The position numbers and the translations under genes are program-made. This document shows, piece after piece, positions 1 to 8,201 of a stretch of DNA of 64,000 bases (position 1 is the first letter of the stretch; each line of letters begins with the position of its first letter). The stretch spans positions 5,766,001 through 5,830,000 of the forward strand of contig NZ_PJMW01000002.1 in assembly GCF_002846365.1 (NCBI RefSeq), read 5' to 3'. The notes under the pieces were generated by a model. That model was not told where the DNA came from. It did not search any database and saw only the letters and a program-made list of their open reading frames with translations. This DNA comes from Nocardia fluminea (GTDB taxonomy: Bacteria; Actinomycetota; Actinomycetes; Mycobacteriales; Mycobacteriaceae).

Positions 1-509
1 TCGGTCAGCGCCCGGCACTTGTCGGGATTGTTGGTGAGCAACCGCACCCGGGTGAGTTCGAGCTGGCGCACTGCGCGCGCGGCGGGCTCGTAGCAGCGGG
101 CGTCGGGGTCGAGACCGAGACTCCGGTAGCTGTCGAAGGTGTCGGTGCCGGACTGTTCGCTTTCCCGGTAGCCGCGGGCCTTCCAGATCAGGCCCGCCCC
201 GCGCCCTTCCTGGTCGAGATAGACGAGCACACCCGCGCCCTCGGCCTGGATGCGGTCCATCGACTCGGTGAGCTCCCCACCGCAGTCGCAGTCGTCGGAA
301 CCGAGACCCTCGCCGTAGAGGCACCGCGAATGCACCCGCACCAGGCACCCGTCGCGGGGCTCGCCGAAGACGAGCAGGTGTCCGCCGTCGCGCGGGTCGG
401 GGATCTCGATCACCCGGATCGGTAGTTGTTCGCCGTGGCGACCCAGCCGGTGTGCGGTGTCGGCACCGGTACGACCGGTCCTGGCACCGCCGAACGACAG
501 AATGGTCAA
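1..509 (-). CDS. GTP cyclohydrolase II-like protein (RibA homologue), 3' end outside the window
   Basis: About 169 N-terminal residues are visible. GTP cyclohydrolase II opens the GTP imidazole ring in riboflavin synthesis. The three zinc cysteines are present (RCLYGEG...DDCDCGGEL), followed by DQEGRGAGL with the catalytic Arg region and VRLLTNNPDK, the usual GTP-contact motif. The TTG start is chosen because GGAGG lies 5 nt upstream and the reading frame is continuous from there. It follows the PfkB-fold gene by 69 bp on the same strand, so the two are probably one operon. No dihydroxybutanone-phosphate synthase domain is fused at the N-terminus. Actinomycetes often carry extra GTP cyclohydrolase II paralogues outside the riboflavin operon. 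This copy, paired with a pseudokinase and not with rib genes, is probably such a paralogue (inference). Confidence 0.85.
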   Translation of the reverse strand, partial: MTILSFGGARTGRTGADTAHRLGRHGEQLPIRVIEIPDPRDGGHLLVFGEPRDGCLVRVHSRCLYGEGLGSDDCDCGGELTESMDRIQAEGAGVLVYLDQEGRGAGLIWKARGYRESEQSGTDTFDSYRSLGLDPDARCYEPAARAVRQLELTRVRLLTNNPDKCRALT

Positions 510-578
510 CGATCCTCCGTGCGTGGACAGGGATGTACCGGACAGGGGCGAACTCGACGGCGCGACTTTACCCCCGGA

Positions 579-2060
579 TCAGGCGGAGGGCGCGTACAGC
601 CGCACGATGCGGTCGATCTCGGCCACACTCGGCATCGACACCGCCACCGCGCCCAGGTTCTGGGTGGGAATCATCGCCGCGGTCGCCCACACGAAATCTG
701 TTGCGGTGAGCGGGGTCCCGGCATCGACGAGACGATAGGCCAGAGCGCCGGTGAACGCGGCGGCGGCGCCGACGGAGGCCTTGAGCACCTGCGGAAAATG
801 GTCGATGACGGTCTCGACCGTGTCGGAGGCGACGACACACCGGAAGTTCTCGACCGTGCACACCGTGCCGACACCGAGGCCGCGCAGCAGCCGGGCGATG
901 TCGTCGGCGGATTCGGCGCGCACGTCGGGCAGCAGCGCGTGCAGATCGGCGGCGGCGCCGACGAGATAGTCCACCGCGCCCAGGTATTGATAGAGGCTCT
1001 GCGGCACCGGCATCGACGGCGTCGGGCACACGATCACCGGGGGCTTGGGCCGCATCTGCGACACCACCGACAGCACCTGCTCGATCACCGACGGCGGCGG
1101 CTCGAAGGTCAGGATCACCGCGTCGGAGGCTTCCAGCGCGGCACGCAGTTCGGGGCGGTGCAGGTCGTCGTCCTGGAGCTGGACGCGGCTGTCGCGGCAG
1201 CCGATGATGCGGGTCTCCCCGTTGGGGGTGATCACCACCGCGGTGACCAGTGACGTCGCGAACGGGACGACCTTGACCAGATCGAGGTGGACGTGTTCGG
1301 TCTCGATGAATTCCAGGATGCGGCGGCCGTATTCGTCACCGCCGACCGCGCAGACCAGGTGCACACCGATGCCGAGGCGGGCTGCGGCGACCGCTCGGTT
1401 GAGCCCTTTGCCGCCGGGGTGGCCGGTGAACGTGCCGCTGGCGGCGATGTCGGCGGCAGGGAAGGCGTCGACTCGGTAGAGGTGATCGATGACGGCGTCA
1501 CCGAAGACCGTGATGACACCGCGGCGCGCGGGCACGGTGGTGGCGGGCTGGGTGGGCGAGGGCCCGGCCATCGGATACCCGGAATCGGTGGCGAGCAGTC
1601 CGGCGAGCGCGGTGAAGGCGTTGTGTTCGGAGACCGTGCGCAACCGTTTGACGGTGGGAGTCTCGGGAACGGGGTCGACGTCGAGCAGGGTGTGCAGCGC
1701 GACCCACTGCTCGGTCAAGGCCTCTCGACGTTCCCCGAGGTTGTCCGCATACAGGCGTTCGACATCGACACCTACGCCGGCGCGGTCCCGGAACAGTCCG
1801 AGCGAGAGGGCCGCGTCCACGATCAGCCGGTCCGTCGGCGGCAGCCACTGCGCGACCTCGCGCACCACGGGCAGGATCGAAGCCTCGACACCGGCCCCGG
1901 TACGGCGGGCGTACCGGCGCACCGACAGCAGCTCGAGCAGCGGCGCGGCGTCGATCTCGGTGTGGCGCAAGCGTTCCGCGGTCAGGCCCGCGTACTTGCC
2001 CAGTCTGGCCAGGATGCTGCGGATCGCGGCGACACGGGCGTCCTGGGGAACCATCGCCAT
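579..2060 (-). CDS. PfkB-fold (ribokinase-like) protein with helical N-terminal domain and lost catalytic Asp
   Basis: 493 residues. The first ~185 residues form a mainly helical region I do not recognise. From about residue 190 there is a PfkB/ribokinase domain: a GDAVIDHLYRVD opening strand, then GHPGGKGLN (signature 1). In the second PfkB signature the usual GAGD is GAAA (residues 431-434), so the catalytic base Asp434-equivalent is Ala. Phosphotransfer is therefore unlikely, and ligand binding or sensing is more likely (inference). The ATG at 2060 follows GGGAG with good spacing; the frame stays open upstream but without a better start. The RibA-like gene lies directly downstream. The promoter region is shared with the divergent small gene and is full of repeats. 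Confidence 0.85.
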   Translation of the reverse strand: MAMVPQDARVAAIRSILARLGKYAGLTAERLRHTEIDAAPLLELLSVRRYARRTGAGVEASILPVVREVAQWLPPTDRLIVDAALSLGLFRDRAGVGVDVERLYADNLGERREALTEQWVALHTLLDVDPVPETPTVKRLRTVSEHNAFTALAGLLATDSGYPMAGPSPTQPATTVPARRGVITVFGDAVIDHLYRVDAFPAADIAASGTFTGHPGGKGLNRAVAAARLGIGVHLVCAVGGDEYGRRILEFIETEHVHLDLVKVVPFATSLVTAVVITPNGETRIIGCRDSRVQLQDDDLHRPELRAALEASDAVILTFEPPPSVIEQVLSVVSQMRPKPPVIVCPTPSMPVPQSLYQYLGAVDYLVGAAADLHALLPDVRAESADDIARLLRGLGVGTVCTVENFRCVVASDTVETVIDHFPQVLKASVGAAAAFTGALAYRLVDAGTPLTATDFVWATAAMIPTQNLGAVAVSMPSVAEIDRIVRLYAPSA

Positions 2061-2110
2061 GCTGTCTCCCGTCCGCTGGTCGAGGGCGACACGCACCCGA
2101 TCGGGGCGGA

Positions 2111-2224
2111 CGCCACACTGCGATCGCCACAATTCCGGGTTTGCCACGCCCGTAATCCGGCAATTACCTGATAACAATGGCAATTGACCAAGGCGATTGG
2201 CAAATGCCACACTGGATTACGGGG
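2111..2224. promoter_or_regulatory. Repeat-rich divergent promoter region, probable operator array
   Basis: It lies between the PfkB-fold gene (-) and the small gene at 2288 (+), partly upstream of each. A perfect 10-bp inverted repeat, CCCGTAATCC (2149-2158) and GGATTACGGG (2214-2223), brackets a segment holding TGGCAATTG and TTGGCAAATGCCA. The 9-mer GCCACACTG occurs at 2112-2120 and again at 2206-2214. Such nested symmetric elements are typical of regulator binding sites. The regulator is unknown. Confidence 0.45.
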
Positions 2225-2287
2225 AGTGGATGCCCCGCCAGACGCTCGGGGAGGGCGCAGCGCCCCGCCGGGGAAGGCAGGTCCGCG

Positions 2288-2683
2288 ATGGCTGTTCATG
2301 GCACCGACGACACGTTACGCAGCGACCGCACGCCCGAATTCGCCCAGCGAACCGAGACCGGCGGCTGGCGATTGAGCTGGTTGCCCGAGTACACCCTGAC
2401 CCGTGAGCAGGCTTGGGCGGGCATGGAACTCGACGAACTCGTCAGCGATCTCGCCGCCGTGCACGACCGGCTCGCGCACGCCGAGATCAGCGCCCGCGCC
2501 GATCTGCTCGGCATCATCTGGCAGCAGGCACTGATCAAACTCGCCAAGCGCATCGATGCTCGCGGACGCGGTGACGACCCGGCAGCGGGGGAGTCGTCCC
2601 ACGATCCCCCCGCGCCACTGTCGCGGCTACGCCCGGCGCGATCGATCGACGAGCACCGGGCGCCCCAGGCCTACTACGGCTGA
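2288..2683 (+). CDS. Hypothetical protein, 131 aa
   Basis: I do not recognise a family. The protein is soluble with no signal peptide or membrane segment. The middle (WRLSWLPEYTLTREQAW) is aromatic. It is followed by an acidic amphipathic stretch (about residues 50-100) that looks helical and ends in LIKLAKRI; the C-terminus is proline-rich and probably disordered. The ATG at 2288 is preferred over 2177 because it has a purine-rich RBS (AAGGCAGG) and because the upstream part overlaps the repeat-rich promoter region. It is divergent from the PfkB-fold/RibA pair and may share their regulation. Its stop lies 4 bp from the pyrD stop, tail to tail. Confidence 0.7.
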   Translation: MAVHGTDDTLRSDRTPEFAQRTETGGWRLSWLPEYTLTREQAWAGMELDELVSDLAAVHDRLAHAEISARADLLGIIWQQALIKLAKRIDARGRGDDPAAGESSHDPPAPLSRLRPARSIDEHRAPQAYYG

Positions 2684-2687
2684 GAAC

Positions 2688-3767
2688 TCAGACCGAGTGG
2701 GCGCGGTGTTCGGCGCCGACGGCATCGGCCAGGCGGGCGTAGCCGCCCGCGCGCAGCTCGGCGGCGATCCCGCGGTGGATGCGGGTGGTCCAGAAGGGAC
2801 CGCCATAAATGAACCCGGTGTAGCCCTGCAGCAGCGTGGCGCCGGCGAGGATGCGGGCCCAGGCCTGCTCGGGGGTTTCGATACCGCCCACCGAGATCAG
2901 GACCACGCGGTCACCGACGCGGGCGTAGAGGCGGCGCAGGACCTCCAGGGCGCGTTCGGCGACGGGGGCGCCGGACAGCCCACCCGCACCCATCGCCTCG
3001 ACTTCGGAGGTGGGGGTGGCCAGACCGTCGCGGCGGATGGTGGTGTTGGTGGCGACGATGCCCGCCAGGCCCAGCTCGACAGCGAGGTCGGCGACGGCGT
3101 CGATGTCCTCGTCGGACAGGTCGGGGGCGATCTTCACCAGGACCGGTACCGAGACGCTGTCGAGGACGGCCTGCAGGATCGGGCGCAGCGACTCGACGGC
3201 TTGGAGATCACGCAAGCCGGGGGTGTTGGGCGAGGACACGTTGACGACGACGAAGTCCGCGAGCGGGCCGAGTAATCGGGCGCTGGTCGCGTAATCGCTC
3301 GCGGCGGCCTCCGGTTCGGTGACCTTCGTCTTGCCGATGTTGGCGCCGATCGGGACCGTGGGGTGCGCACCGTGCAGGCGAGCCGCCGCCGCGGCGGCAC
3401 CGTGATTGTTGAAGCCCATCCGGTTGATCAGGGCGTGGTCGGCGGGCAGGCGGAACAGTCGCGGCGCGGGGTTGCCGGGCTGGGCGTGCGCGGTGACCGT
3501 GCCGATCTCGGCGAAACCGAAACCCAGTGCGCCCCAGACGTTCGCGCCGTCGGCGTTCTTGTCGAAACCGGCGGCCAGACCCAGCGGGGCGGGGAAATCG
3601 ACACCGAACGCGGTGGTGGCCAGGATCGGGTCCTCCACCACGGTGAGCTTGCGGGCCAGCCAGCGCGTCGGCGCGAACCAGGTGGCGAACCGCAGCGCGG
3701 CGAACACCAGGTGATGCACCCGCTCCGGCGGGATCAGGAACATCAGGCGTAACAGGAGGGCGTACAT
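2688..3767 (-). CDS. pyrD: Dihydroorotate dehydrogenase (quinone), class 2
   Basis: 359 residues. It oxidises dihydroorotate to orotate in pyrimidine synthesis, using FMN and passing electrons to membrane quinone. The N-terminal helix pair ([19 protein letters not shown]) is the membrane/quinone tunnel element of class 2 enzymes. AGFDKNADG is the FMN-site start. [11 protein letters not shown] contains the catalytic Ser loop, and NTT and SVGGI are phosphate-binding segments. The ATG at 3767 gives the standard class 2 length; the upstream extension lacks family features. It is the last gene of the lipoprotein - DUF5703 - pyrD run on this strand. M. tuberculosis also has pyrD beside lppL. Confidence 0.96.
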   Translation of the reverse strand: MYALLLRLMFLIPPERVHHLVFAALRFATWFAPTRWLARKLTVVEDPILATTAFGVDFPAPLGLAAGFDKNADGANVWGALGFGFAEIGTVTAHAQPGNPAPRLFRLPADHALINRMGFNNHGAAAAAARLHGAHPTVPIGANIGKTKVTEPEAAASDYATSARLLGPLADFVVVNVSSPNTPGLRDLQAVESLRPILQAVLDSVSVPVLVKIAPDLSDEDIDAVADLAVELGLAGIVATNTTIRRDGLATPTSEVEAMGAGGLSGAPVAERALEVLRRLYARVGDRVVLISVGGIETPEQAWARILAGATLLQGYTGFIYGGPFWTTRIHRGIAAELRAGGYARLADAVGAEHRAHSV

Positions 3768-3774
3768 GGTCGGC

Positions 3775-4026
3775 TCACAATCCGGGTTCGGGCACAGGAA
3801 GGACGGCGTTCTTGCGGCGGCGCAACAGCACCCGGCGGCTGCCGTCGGTGTAGGCGCGTACCCGGGACAACTCCCAGCCACCGAATTCGGCCTGGATGGC
3901 CAGTCGCATCGAGGCGGTGACCCGGTTGACCTCCGGTGGCAGCCGCAGCGGCACGTATTCGTAGTCGTCGTTGCTGGTTTCCCAGCTCGGCGGTATCGCC
4001 GAGCGCGCCCTGCGAGGTGTGGCCAT
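3775..4026 (-). CDS. DUF5703 family protein, 83 aa
   Basis: Small actinobacterial protein of unknown role. The core [20 protein letters not shown], then [15 protein letters not shown] and [10 protein letters not shown], matches the conserved family pattern. The protein is basic and soluble. The ATG at 4026 overlaps the upstream lipoprotein stop (GTGATG), which indicates translational coupling; a GTG one codon earlier is also possible. It lies 7 bp before pyrD. The arrangement recalls Rv2137c-Rv2139 of M. tuberculosis, although gene orientation differs (established synteny, from memory). Confidence 0.8.
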   Translation of the reverse strand: MATPRRARSAIPPSWETSNDDYEYVPLRLPPEVNRVTASMRLAIQAEFGGWELSRVRAYTDGSRRVLLRRRKNAVLPVPEPGL

Positions 4027-5033
4027 CACTGCCCTCTCTTCCGCTCTTCCACGCCGATCCGCTGCAGGCCCTCGCCCGCGGCCGAGGCGACGAACAGGTC
4101 GCCGGTGCGTTCGTCGACGGTGATCGCGTCGGGTTGGCGCAGTGTCGCCAGCCTGGCCACCTCGACACCGATGCCGGTCGACAGGTCGTAGCCGACGACC
4201 TCGTTGCTCAGCGTGGCGCTCACCCAGACCAGCTCCGACCGCGAGTCGTAAGCGAGCGCGTAAGGCGATGATGATACCGGGAAACGTTGGCGCAGCACGA
4301 GCGGACCGGCCGTGTAGACCAGCAGTTCACCGCCCGCGGTATCGGCCACGATGATGCGCCCGTGCGGGTCGGTGATGGCGTTGGTGGCGCCGTCGCCGGC
4401 GCGCAACATCAGCCCGAGCGCGTCCTTGCCCACCGCGACGACGGCGGTCTGCTTGCGGTCCAGCACGGTGATGTTCTCGCCGGTCACCGCGATCGCGTCG
4501 GCCGAGACCAGGCCGGTGATCGTGCGGGTGACGGTGCCGTCGGCGTTCAGTTCGCGCACGGTGCCCTCGGCGGTGCCGACGACGAGTGTGCCGTCGGTGC
4601 GAGTGTGCACGCTGTGCACGTCACCCTCGACCGCGGTCTCGGTGAGCGCGCCGGTCTTGGCATCTACCCGCAGAACGCGGTCGGGGGCGGCGACGAGCAC
4701 TTCCCCCGGCTTGCCCTGGGCCAGCGACACGCCGGCGGCGGGGAGGGTGACCGTGCGCGCGGTGGTCGGTGCGGCGGGGTCGATCAGCGACAGCGTGGTG
4801 CCCGCGGTATCGAGGGCGGCGAGCAAACCGGTCGAGCGTTCGGCGAGCAAGGCTTTGGTCGCGGCCGCGGGAAAGACCTGCCCGGCGGGTTTCGCCGCGC
4901 CCGGCGAGACCGCCGCGGTGGCCGGCGCCCTGGTCGGCACATCGGGGCCGCTGTCTTCACCGCTGCACCCGGTCAGTAGCACCAAAACCGCCGCGCCGAC
5001 CAACGCAGAGGCGACCGAGCCACGAGGGCGCAT
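4026..5033 (-). CDS. Secreted lipoprotein with beta-propeller-like repeats (LppL-like)
   Basis: 335 residues. There is a lipoprotein signal peptide with lipobox LLTGC (Cys about residue 20), then a Thr/Pro/Ala-rich linker to about residue 60. The rest is a series of 40-50 residue repeats with motifs such as LSLIDPAAP, VLRVDAKTGAL, VRELNADGTV and ITVDERTGDLFVAS, typical of YncE/SMP-30-type beta propellers. It should sit at the outer face of the plasma membrane. No catalytic site is recognisable. The ATG at 5033 has GGAG upstream and places the signal peptide correctly. Position next to pyrD suggests LppL of mycobacteria. Ligand unknown. Confidence 0.85.
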   Translation of the reverse strand: MRPRGSVASALVGAAVLVLLTGCSGEDSGPDVPTRAPATAAVSPGAAKPAGQVFPAAATKALLAERSTGLLAALDTAGTTLSLIDPAAPTTARTVTLPAAGVSLAQGKPGEVLVAAPDRVLRVDAKTGALTETAVEGDVHSVHTRTDGTLVVGTAEGTVRELNADGTVTRTITGLVSADAIAVTGENITVLDRKQTAVVAVGKDALGLMLRAGDGATNAITDPHGRIIVADTAGGELLVYTAGPLVLRQRFPVSSSPYALAYDSRSELVWVSATLSNEVVGYDLSTGIGVEVARLATLRQPDAITVDERTGDLFVASAAGEGLQRIGVEERKRGQ

Positions 5034-5103
5034 GCACCGAACTCCTTCAATCCGCACGAGGTGACTGCCTTGATCACCATCTGACCATGATGACTCACCA
5101 GTA

Positions 5104-5131
5104 GCTCCGACCGGGTATCTGGCGTCGGAGC
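5104..5131. promoter_or_regulatory. Inverted repeat in the divergent region between lipoprotein and small gene
   Basis: GCTCCGAC (5104-5111) and GTCGGAGC (5124-5131) are perfect 8-bp arms around 12 nt. The element lies about 70 bp upstream of both divergent genes, where an operator or a transcript-boundary hairpin would fit. TTGACG at 5152-5157 could be a -35 element for the rightward gene. I cannot tell operator from hairpin. Confidence 0.35.
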
Positions 5132-5201
5132 TGTCGGTGACGCGCGTTACTGTTGACGTGTCGACCAATTGATCGCCATGCAGCGGCAGGAGATCCCCAC
5201 G

Positions 5202-5558
5202 ATGACCGACCGGACAGCAGCGAGTTTCGGCATCGATGACATCTCCGTCGGACCGTTCGCCCACGGGTTCGGCACCACCGACGACGGTCACCCCTTCGCC
5301 TTCCGCACCCACCGCGCCACTCTGACGGTGCAGATCTATCGCGCCGACCTGGGCGACGCGGTGCCCGGATCCGACGATGTGGTGGCCCAGGCCCGAGCTC
5401 AGGTGACCGATATCGACCTCGGTGACGAACGCAGCGTGAGCGCCTTCGTCCGCGATCTGCTCCTCGACGCCGACCCTGTCGAGACGGCCGCGAGCAGTGA
5501 CATCTCCCCAGTTCGCGCCATCCTGGGACGGATCAGTGCCGTCATTGATGGTATGTAG
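5202..5558 (+). CDS. Hypothetical protein, 118 aa, upstream of MTB12-like lipoprotein and MmpL
   Basis: I do not recognise the family. There is no signal peptide or transmembrane segment. The sequence begins with SFGIDDISVGPFAHGFGTTDDG, then a beta-rich stretch (RATLTVQIYRADLG) and an acidic C-terminal half with DIDLGDERSVSAFVRDLL. The ATG at 5202 is preceded by AGGAG at good spacing, and alternative ATGs 24-33 nt upstream lack an RBS. Its stop codon abuts the next ATG without a gap, so it is the first gene of a three-gene operon with a lipoprotein and an MmpL-type exporter. Confidence 0.75.
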   Translation: MTDRTAASFGIDDISVGPFAHGFGTTDDGHPFAFRTHRATLTVQIYRADLGDAVPGSDDVVAQARAQVTDIDLGDERSVSAFVRDLLLDADPVETAASSDISPVRAILGRISAVIDGM

Positions 5559-6098
5559 ATGGTGATGTCTTCCACACTTTCCGCCAGGGCCGCTGCGGCC
5601 ACCGCCTGCCTCACGGCCCTCGTCGCCCTCGCCGCGTGCGCGGGAACCACCGACGAGGCCTCGGTCGACGCCGCACGGTCTTCGGCCAACGCCTCCCTCG
5701 CTTCCTCCGCCGTGGTCTCGGCCAGCAAGGCCAATGTGCCGCTGCCGACCGCCCGAGAACTCGACGCGCAGATCAAACGCGCGCTCGACCCGAGCCTGCC
5801 CGATGTCGAACGCACCGAACTGATCGAGGACGGTGCGGCGTTCTCCGACGCCATCCCCGACATGTACAAGGCGCTACGCGAGAACCCCCACGCGGTGTAC
5901 GGCGTCGTCGACCCGGTGTTCGACAACCGTGACGGCACGCTCACCGCCACCATGCGCCTGGACAAGGACGGTTCGGGCACCAACGTGCGCACCACCATCG
6001 TGCATTTCGTGCTGCTCGACGGGAAGTGGAAGATCTCGCGCACCGACCTGTGCGGCATCCTGCGCTCGGCCGACTATCGCACCGCCGCCTGCGGCTGA
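5559..6098 (+). CDS. Lipoprotein with MTB12-like domain
   Basis: 179 residues. The signal peptide ends in lipobox LAAC (Cys about residue 27), followed by a low-complexity Ser/Ala segment. From about residue 60 (LPTARELDAQIKRALDPSLP) to the end (VLLDGKWKISRTDLCGIL) the sequence matches the low-molecular-weight antigen MTB12 C-terminal domain, an NTF2-like fold. Two late cysteines could form a disulfide. It starts directly at the preceding stop and ends 1 bp before the MmpL ATG, so the three are co-translated. The domain is common in secreted mycobacterial antigens, and a role as an exporter-associated lipoprotein is inference. Confidence 0.85.
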   Translation: MVMSSTLSARAAAATACLTALVALAACAGTTDEASVDAARSSANASLASSAVVSASKANVPLPTARELDAQIKRALDPSLPDVERTELIEDGAAFSDAIPDMYKALRENPHAVYGVVDPVFDNRDGTLTATMRLDKDGSGTNVRTTIVHFVLLDGKWKISRTDLCGILRSADYRTAACG

Positions 6099-6099
6099 G

Positions 6100-8196
6100 A
6101 TGGGCGAATCGCGATCCATGCGGTGGGGCAGGTTCGTCTACCGTCACCGATTCCTCGTGCTCGGCTTCTTCGTGCTGACCGTGCTGATCTCGGGGTGGTT
6201 CGGTCGCGACCTCGCCGACCGCTACACCCAGGAAGGCTGGTTCGACGAGTCGAGCCAGTCGGTGGCGGCGTCGAAACTCGCCGACGACATTTTCGGGCGC
6301 GACACCGACGGTGACCTCATCGTCATCTACACCGCCCCGCCGGGCACCACCGTCGACGATCCGGCCGTACGCGGACCCGTAACCGCGGCACTGGCCGATC
6401 TGCGCAAACAATACGGCGAGCACATCCACAAGATCGACAGCTACTGGGACAGCCCGTTCTCGGCCAACGCCTCCGACCCGACCAAACAGCACGCCTTCGC
6501 CAGCATCGGGCTGGCCGGGAACGGCGGGACGGCGACGGTCAACAACTACCTCGCACTGAAACCGCACCTGAACGCCGATGTGCCCGGCGCCGGACCCGGC
6601 GGCACGACAGTGCAGCTGGCGGGGCTGCAGCCGGTGGTCGAGGGCATCAACATCGGGATGCAGCACGACATCAAGCGCGCCGAGATCATCGCCCTGCCGA
6701 TCGTGGCGATCCTGCTGTACTTCGTGTTCGGCGGAGTGATCGGCGCACTGCTGCCGGTGCTGATCGGTGGACTCACCATCCTGGGCACCTCGGGGATCTT
6801 GCGGGTGCTCACCGCCCATATCGAGGTCAACGTGTTCGCCAGCGCGGTGATGACCCTGGTCGCGCTCGGGCTGGCGATCGACTACGGACTGTTCACCGTG
6901 ACCCGGTTCCGGGAGGAACTGTCCGCCGGGCGTTCGGTCGAGGACGCGACCGCGCGGACCGTCGCCACGGCGGGGCGCACGGTGCTGTTCTCCGCGGCGA
7001 TCATCGCCTTGAGTCTCGGGGCGCTGTTCATCTTCCCCAACGGGGTGCTGCGGTCGGTGCCCTACGGCGGCATCTCCGCGGTGATGCTGGCGGCGCTGCT
7101 GTCGGTCACCGCACTGCCCGCCGCGTTGAGTATCGCCGGACACCGGATCGACTGGCTGGGCTGGAAACGTTTCTCGCGCAGCAAGACCGAAGCCGAGATC
7201 GATGCCGGGTTCTTCTCCCGGCTGGCGCAGTGGGCGATGCGACGGCCGTGGGCGGTCGTCATCCCGATCGTGCTCGGCCTGCTGGCACTGAGTATTCCGT
7301 TGCGCCACATCGAGTTCGGTGGGATCAGCGAGAAGTACCTGGCCGCCGACAACCCGGCGCGCGTAGCCCAGGAAGACTTCGACCACCTGTTTCCCGGGTT
7401 TCGCACCGAACCGCTGAAACTGATCGTGGTCGGCGCCTCACCACAGCAGTTGAGCGACATCCGGTTCGAAGCCAATCAGGTTCCCGGCCTGACCGGGCGG
7501 TTCGAACCGGCGGCGGCGACCAAGGACAACGTCAACGTGCTCTCCGCCGGGCTCGGCGACAAACGCGACGCCGACCGCGTGATCGACGCGCTGCGCGCAC
7601 TGCCCGCCCCACCGGGCGTACAGGTGATGGTCGCCGGTATCCCCGCGCTCGAACGCGACAGCATCAACGGGTTGATCGACGGGCTGCCGCTGCTGCTGGC
7701 GATTTTGATCGCGGCGGCGCTGGCATTGATGATCGTGGCGTTCCGGTCGGTGATCCTGGCGGTGAAGGCCGTCGCGATGAGCGCACTCAGTCTGGTCTCG
7801 ACTCTGGGCGTGCTGACCTGGATCTTCGTGGAAGGCCACGGGTCCGGAGCGTTCCAGTTCACACCGGGCCCCCTGATGTTCGCGGTGGTGGCGCTGATCG
7901 TGACCGTGATCTTCGGATTGTCCACCGACTACGAGGTGTTCCTGCTCTCCCGGATCGCCGAGAAACGAGCGGCGGGCGCCGACGCCACCGAGTCCATCCG
8001 CTACGGCGTAGCCCACACCGGCGGAGTCATCACCTCGGCGGCCGCGATCCTGATCGTGGTGACCGGAGCCTTCGGCTTCTCGGATCTGGTGCTGATGAAA
8101 TACATCGCCTACGGCATGATCGTGGCCCTGATCATCGACGCCACGATCATCCGAATGGTGCTCACCCCGGCCCTGCTGAAGATCATCTGGAAATAG
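6100..8196 (+). CDS. MmpL-type RND transporter
   Basis: 698 residues, at the short end for MmpL proteins. It has the RND layout: TM1 (about residues 20-40), a large periplasmic loop (about 45-190), a block of TM2-6, a second loop and a final TM block. The proton-relay Asp motifs of MMPL proteins are visible: AIDYGLFTVTRFREE in the first half and STDYEVFLLSRIAEK in the second. Such pumps export lipids or small hydrophobic compounds. The ATG at 6100 overlaps the lipoprotein end closely; a second ATG at 6118 is possible. The operon with an MTB12-like lipoprotein suggests a joint export function. Cargo unknown. Confidence 0.92.
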   Translation: MGESRSMRWGRFVYRHRFLVLGFFVLTVLISGWFGRDLADRYTQEGWFDESSQSVAASKLADDIFGRDTDGDLIVIYTAPPGTTVDDPAVRGPVTAALADLRKQYGEHIHKIDSYWDSPFSANASDPTKQHAFASIGLAGNGGTATVNNYLALKPHLNADVPGAGPGGTTVQLAGLQPVVEGINIGMQHDIKRAEIIALPIVAILLYFVFGGVIGALLPVLIGGLTILGTSGILRVLTAHIEVNVFASAVMTLVALGLAIDYGLFTVTRFREELSAGRSVEDATARTVATAGRTVLFSAAIIALSLGALFIFPNGVLRSVPYGGISAVMLAALLSVTALPAALSIAGHRIDWLGWKRFSRSKTEAEIDAGFFSRLAQWAMRRPWAVVIPIVLGLLALSIPLRHIEFGGISEKYLAADNPARVAQEDFDHLFPGFRTEPLKLIVVGASPQQLSDIRFEANQVPGLTGRFEPAAATKDNVNVLSAGLGDKRDADRVIDALRALPAPPGVQVMVAGIPALERDSINGLIDGLPLLLAILIAAALALMIVAFRSVILAVKAVAMSALSLVSTLGVLTWIFVEGHGSGAFQFTPGPLMFAVVALIVTVIFGLSTDYEVFLLSRIAEKRAAGADATESIRYGVAHTGGVITSAAAILIVVTGAFGFSDLVLMKYIAYGMIVALIIDATIIRMVLTPALLKIIWK

Positions 8197-8201
8197 CTTG
8201 C

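Noticed and set aside
5941..7386. 481-codon minus-strand frame opposite mmpL
   Set aside because: No recognisable domain; MmpL motifs define the other strand.
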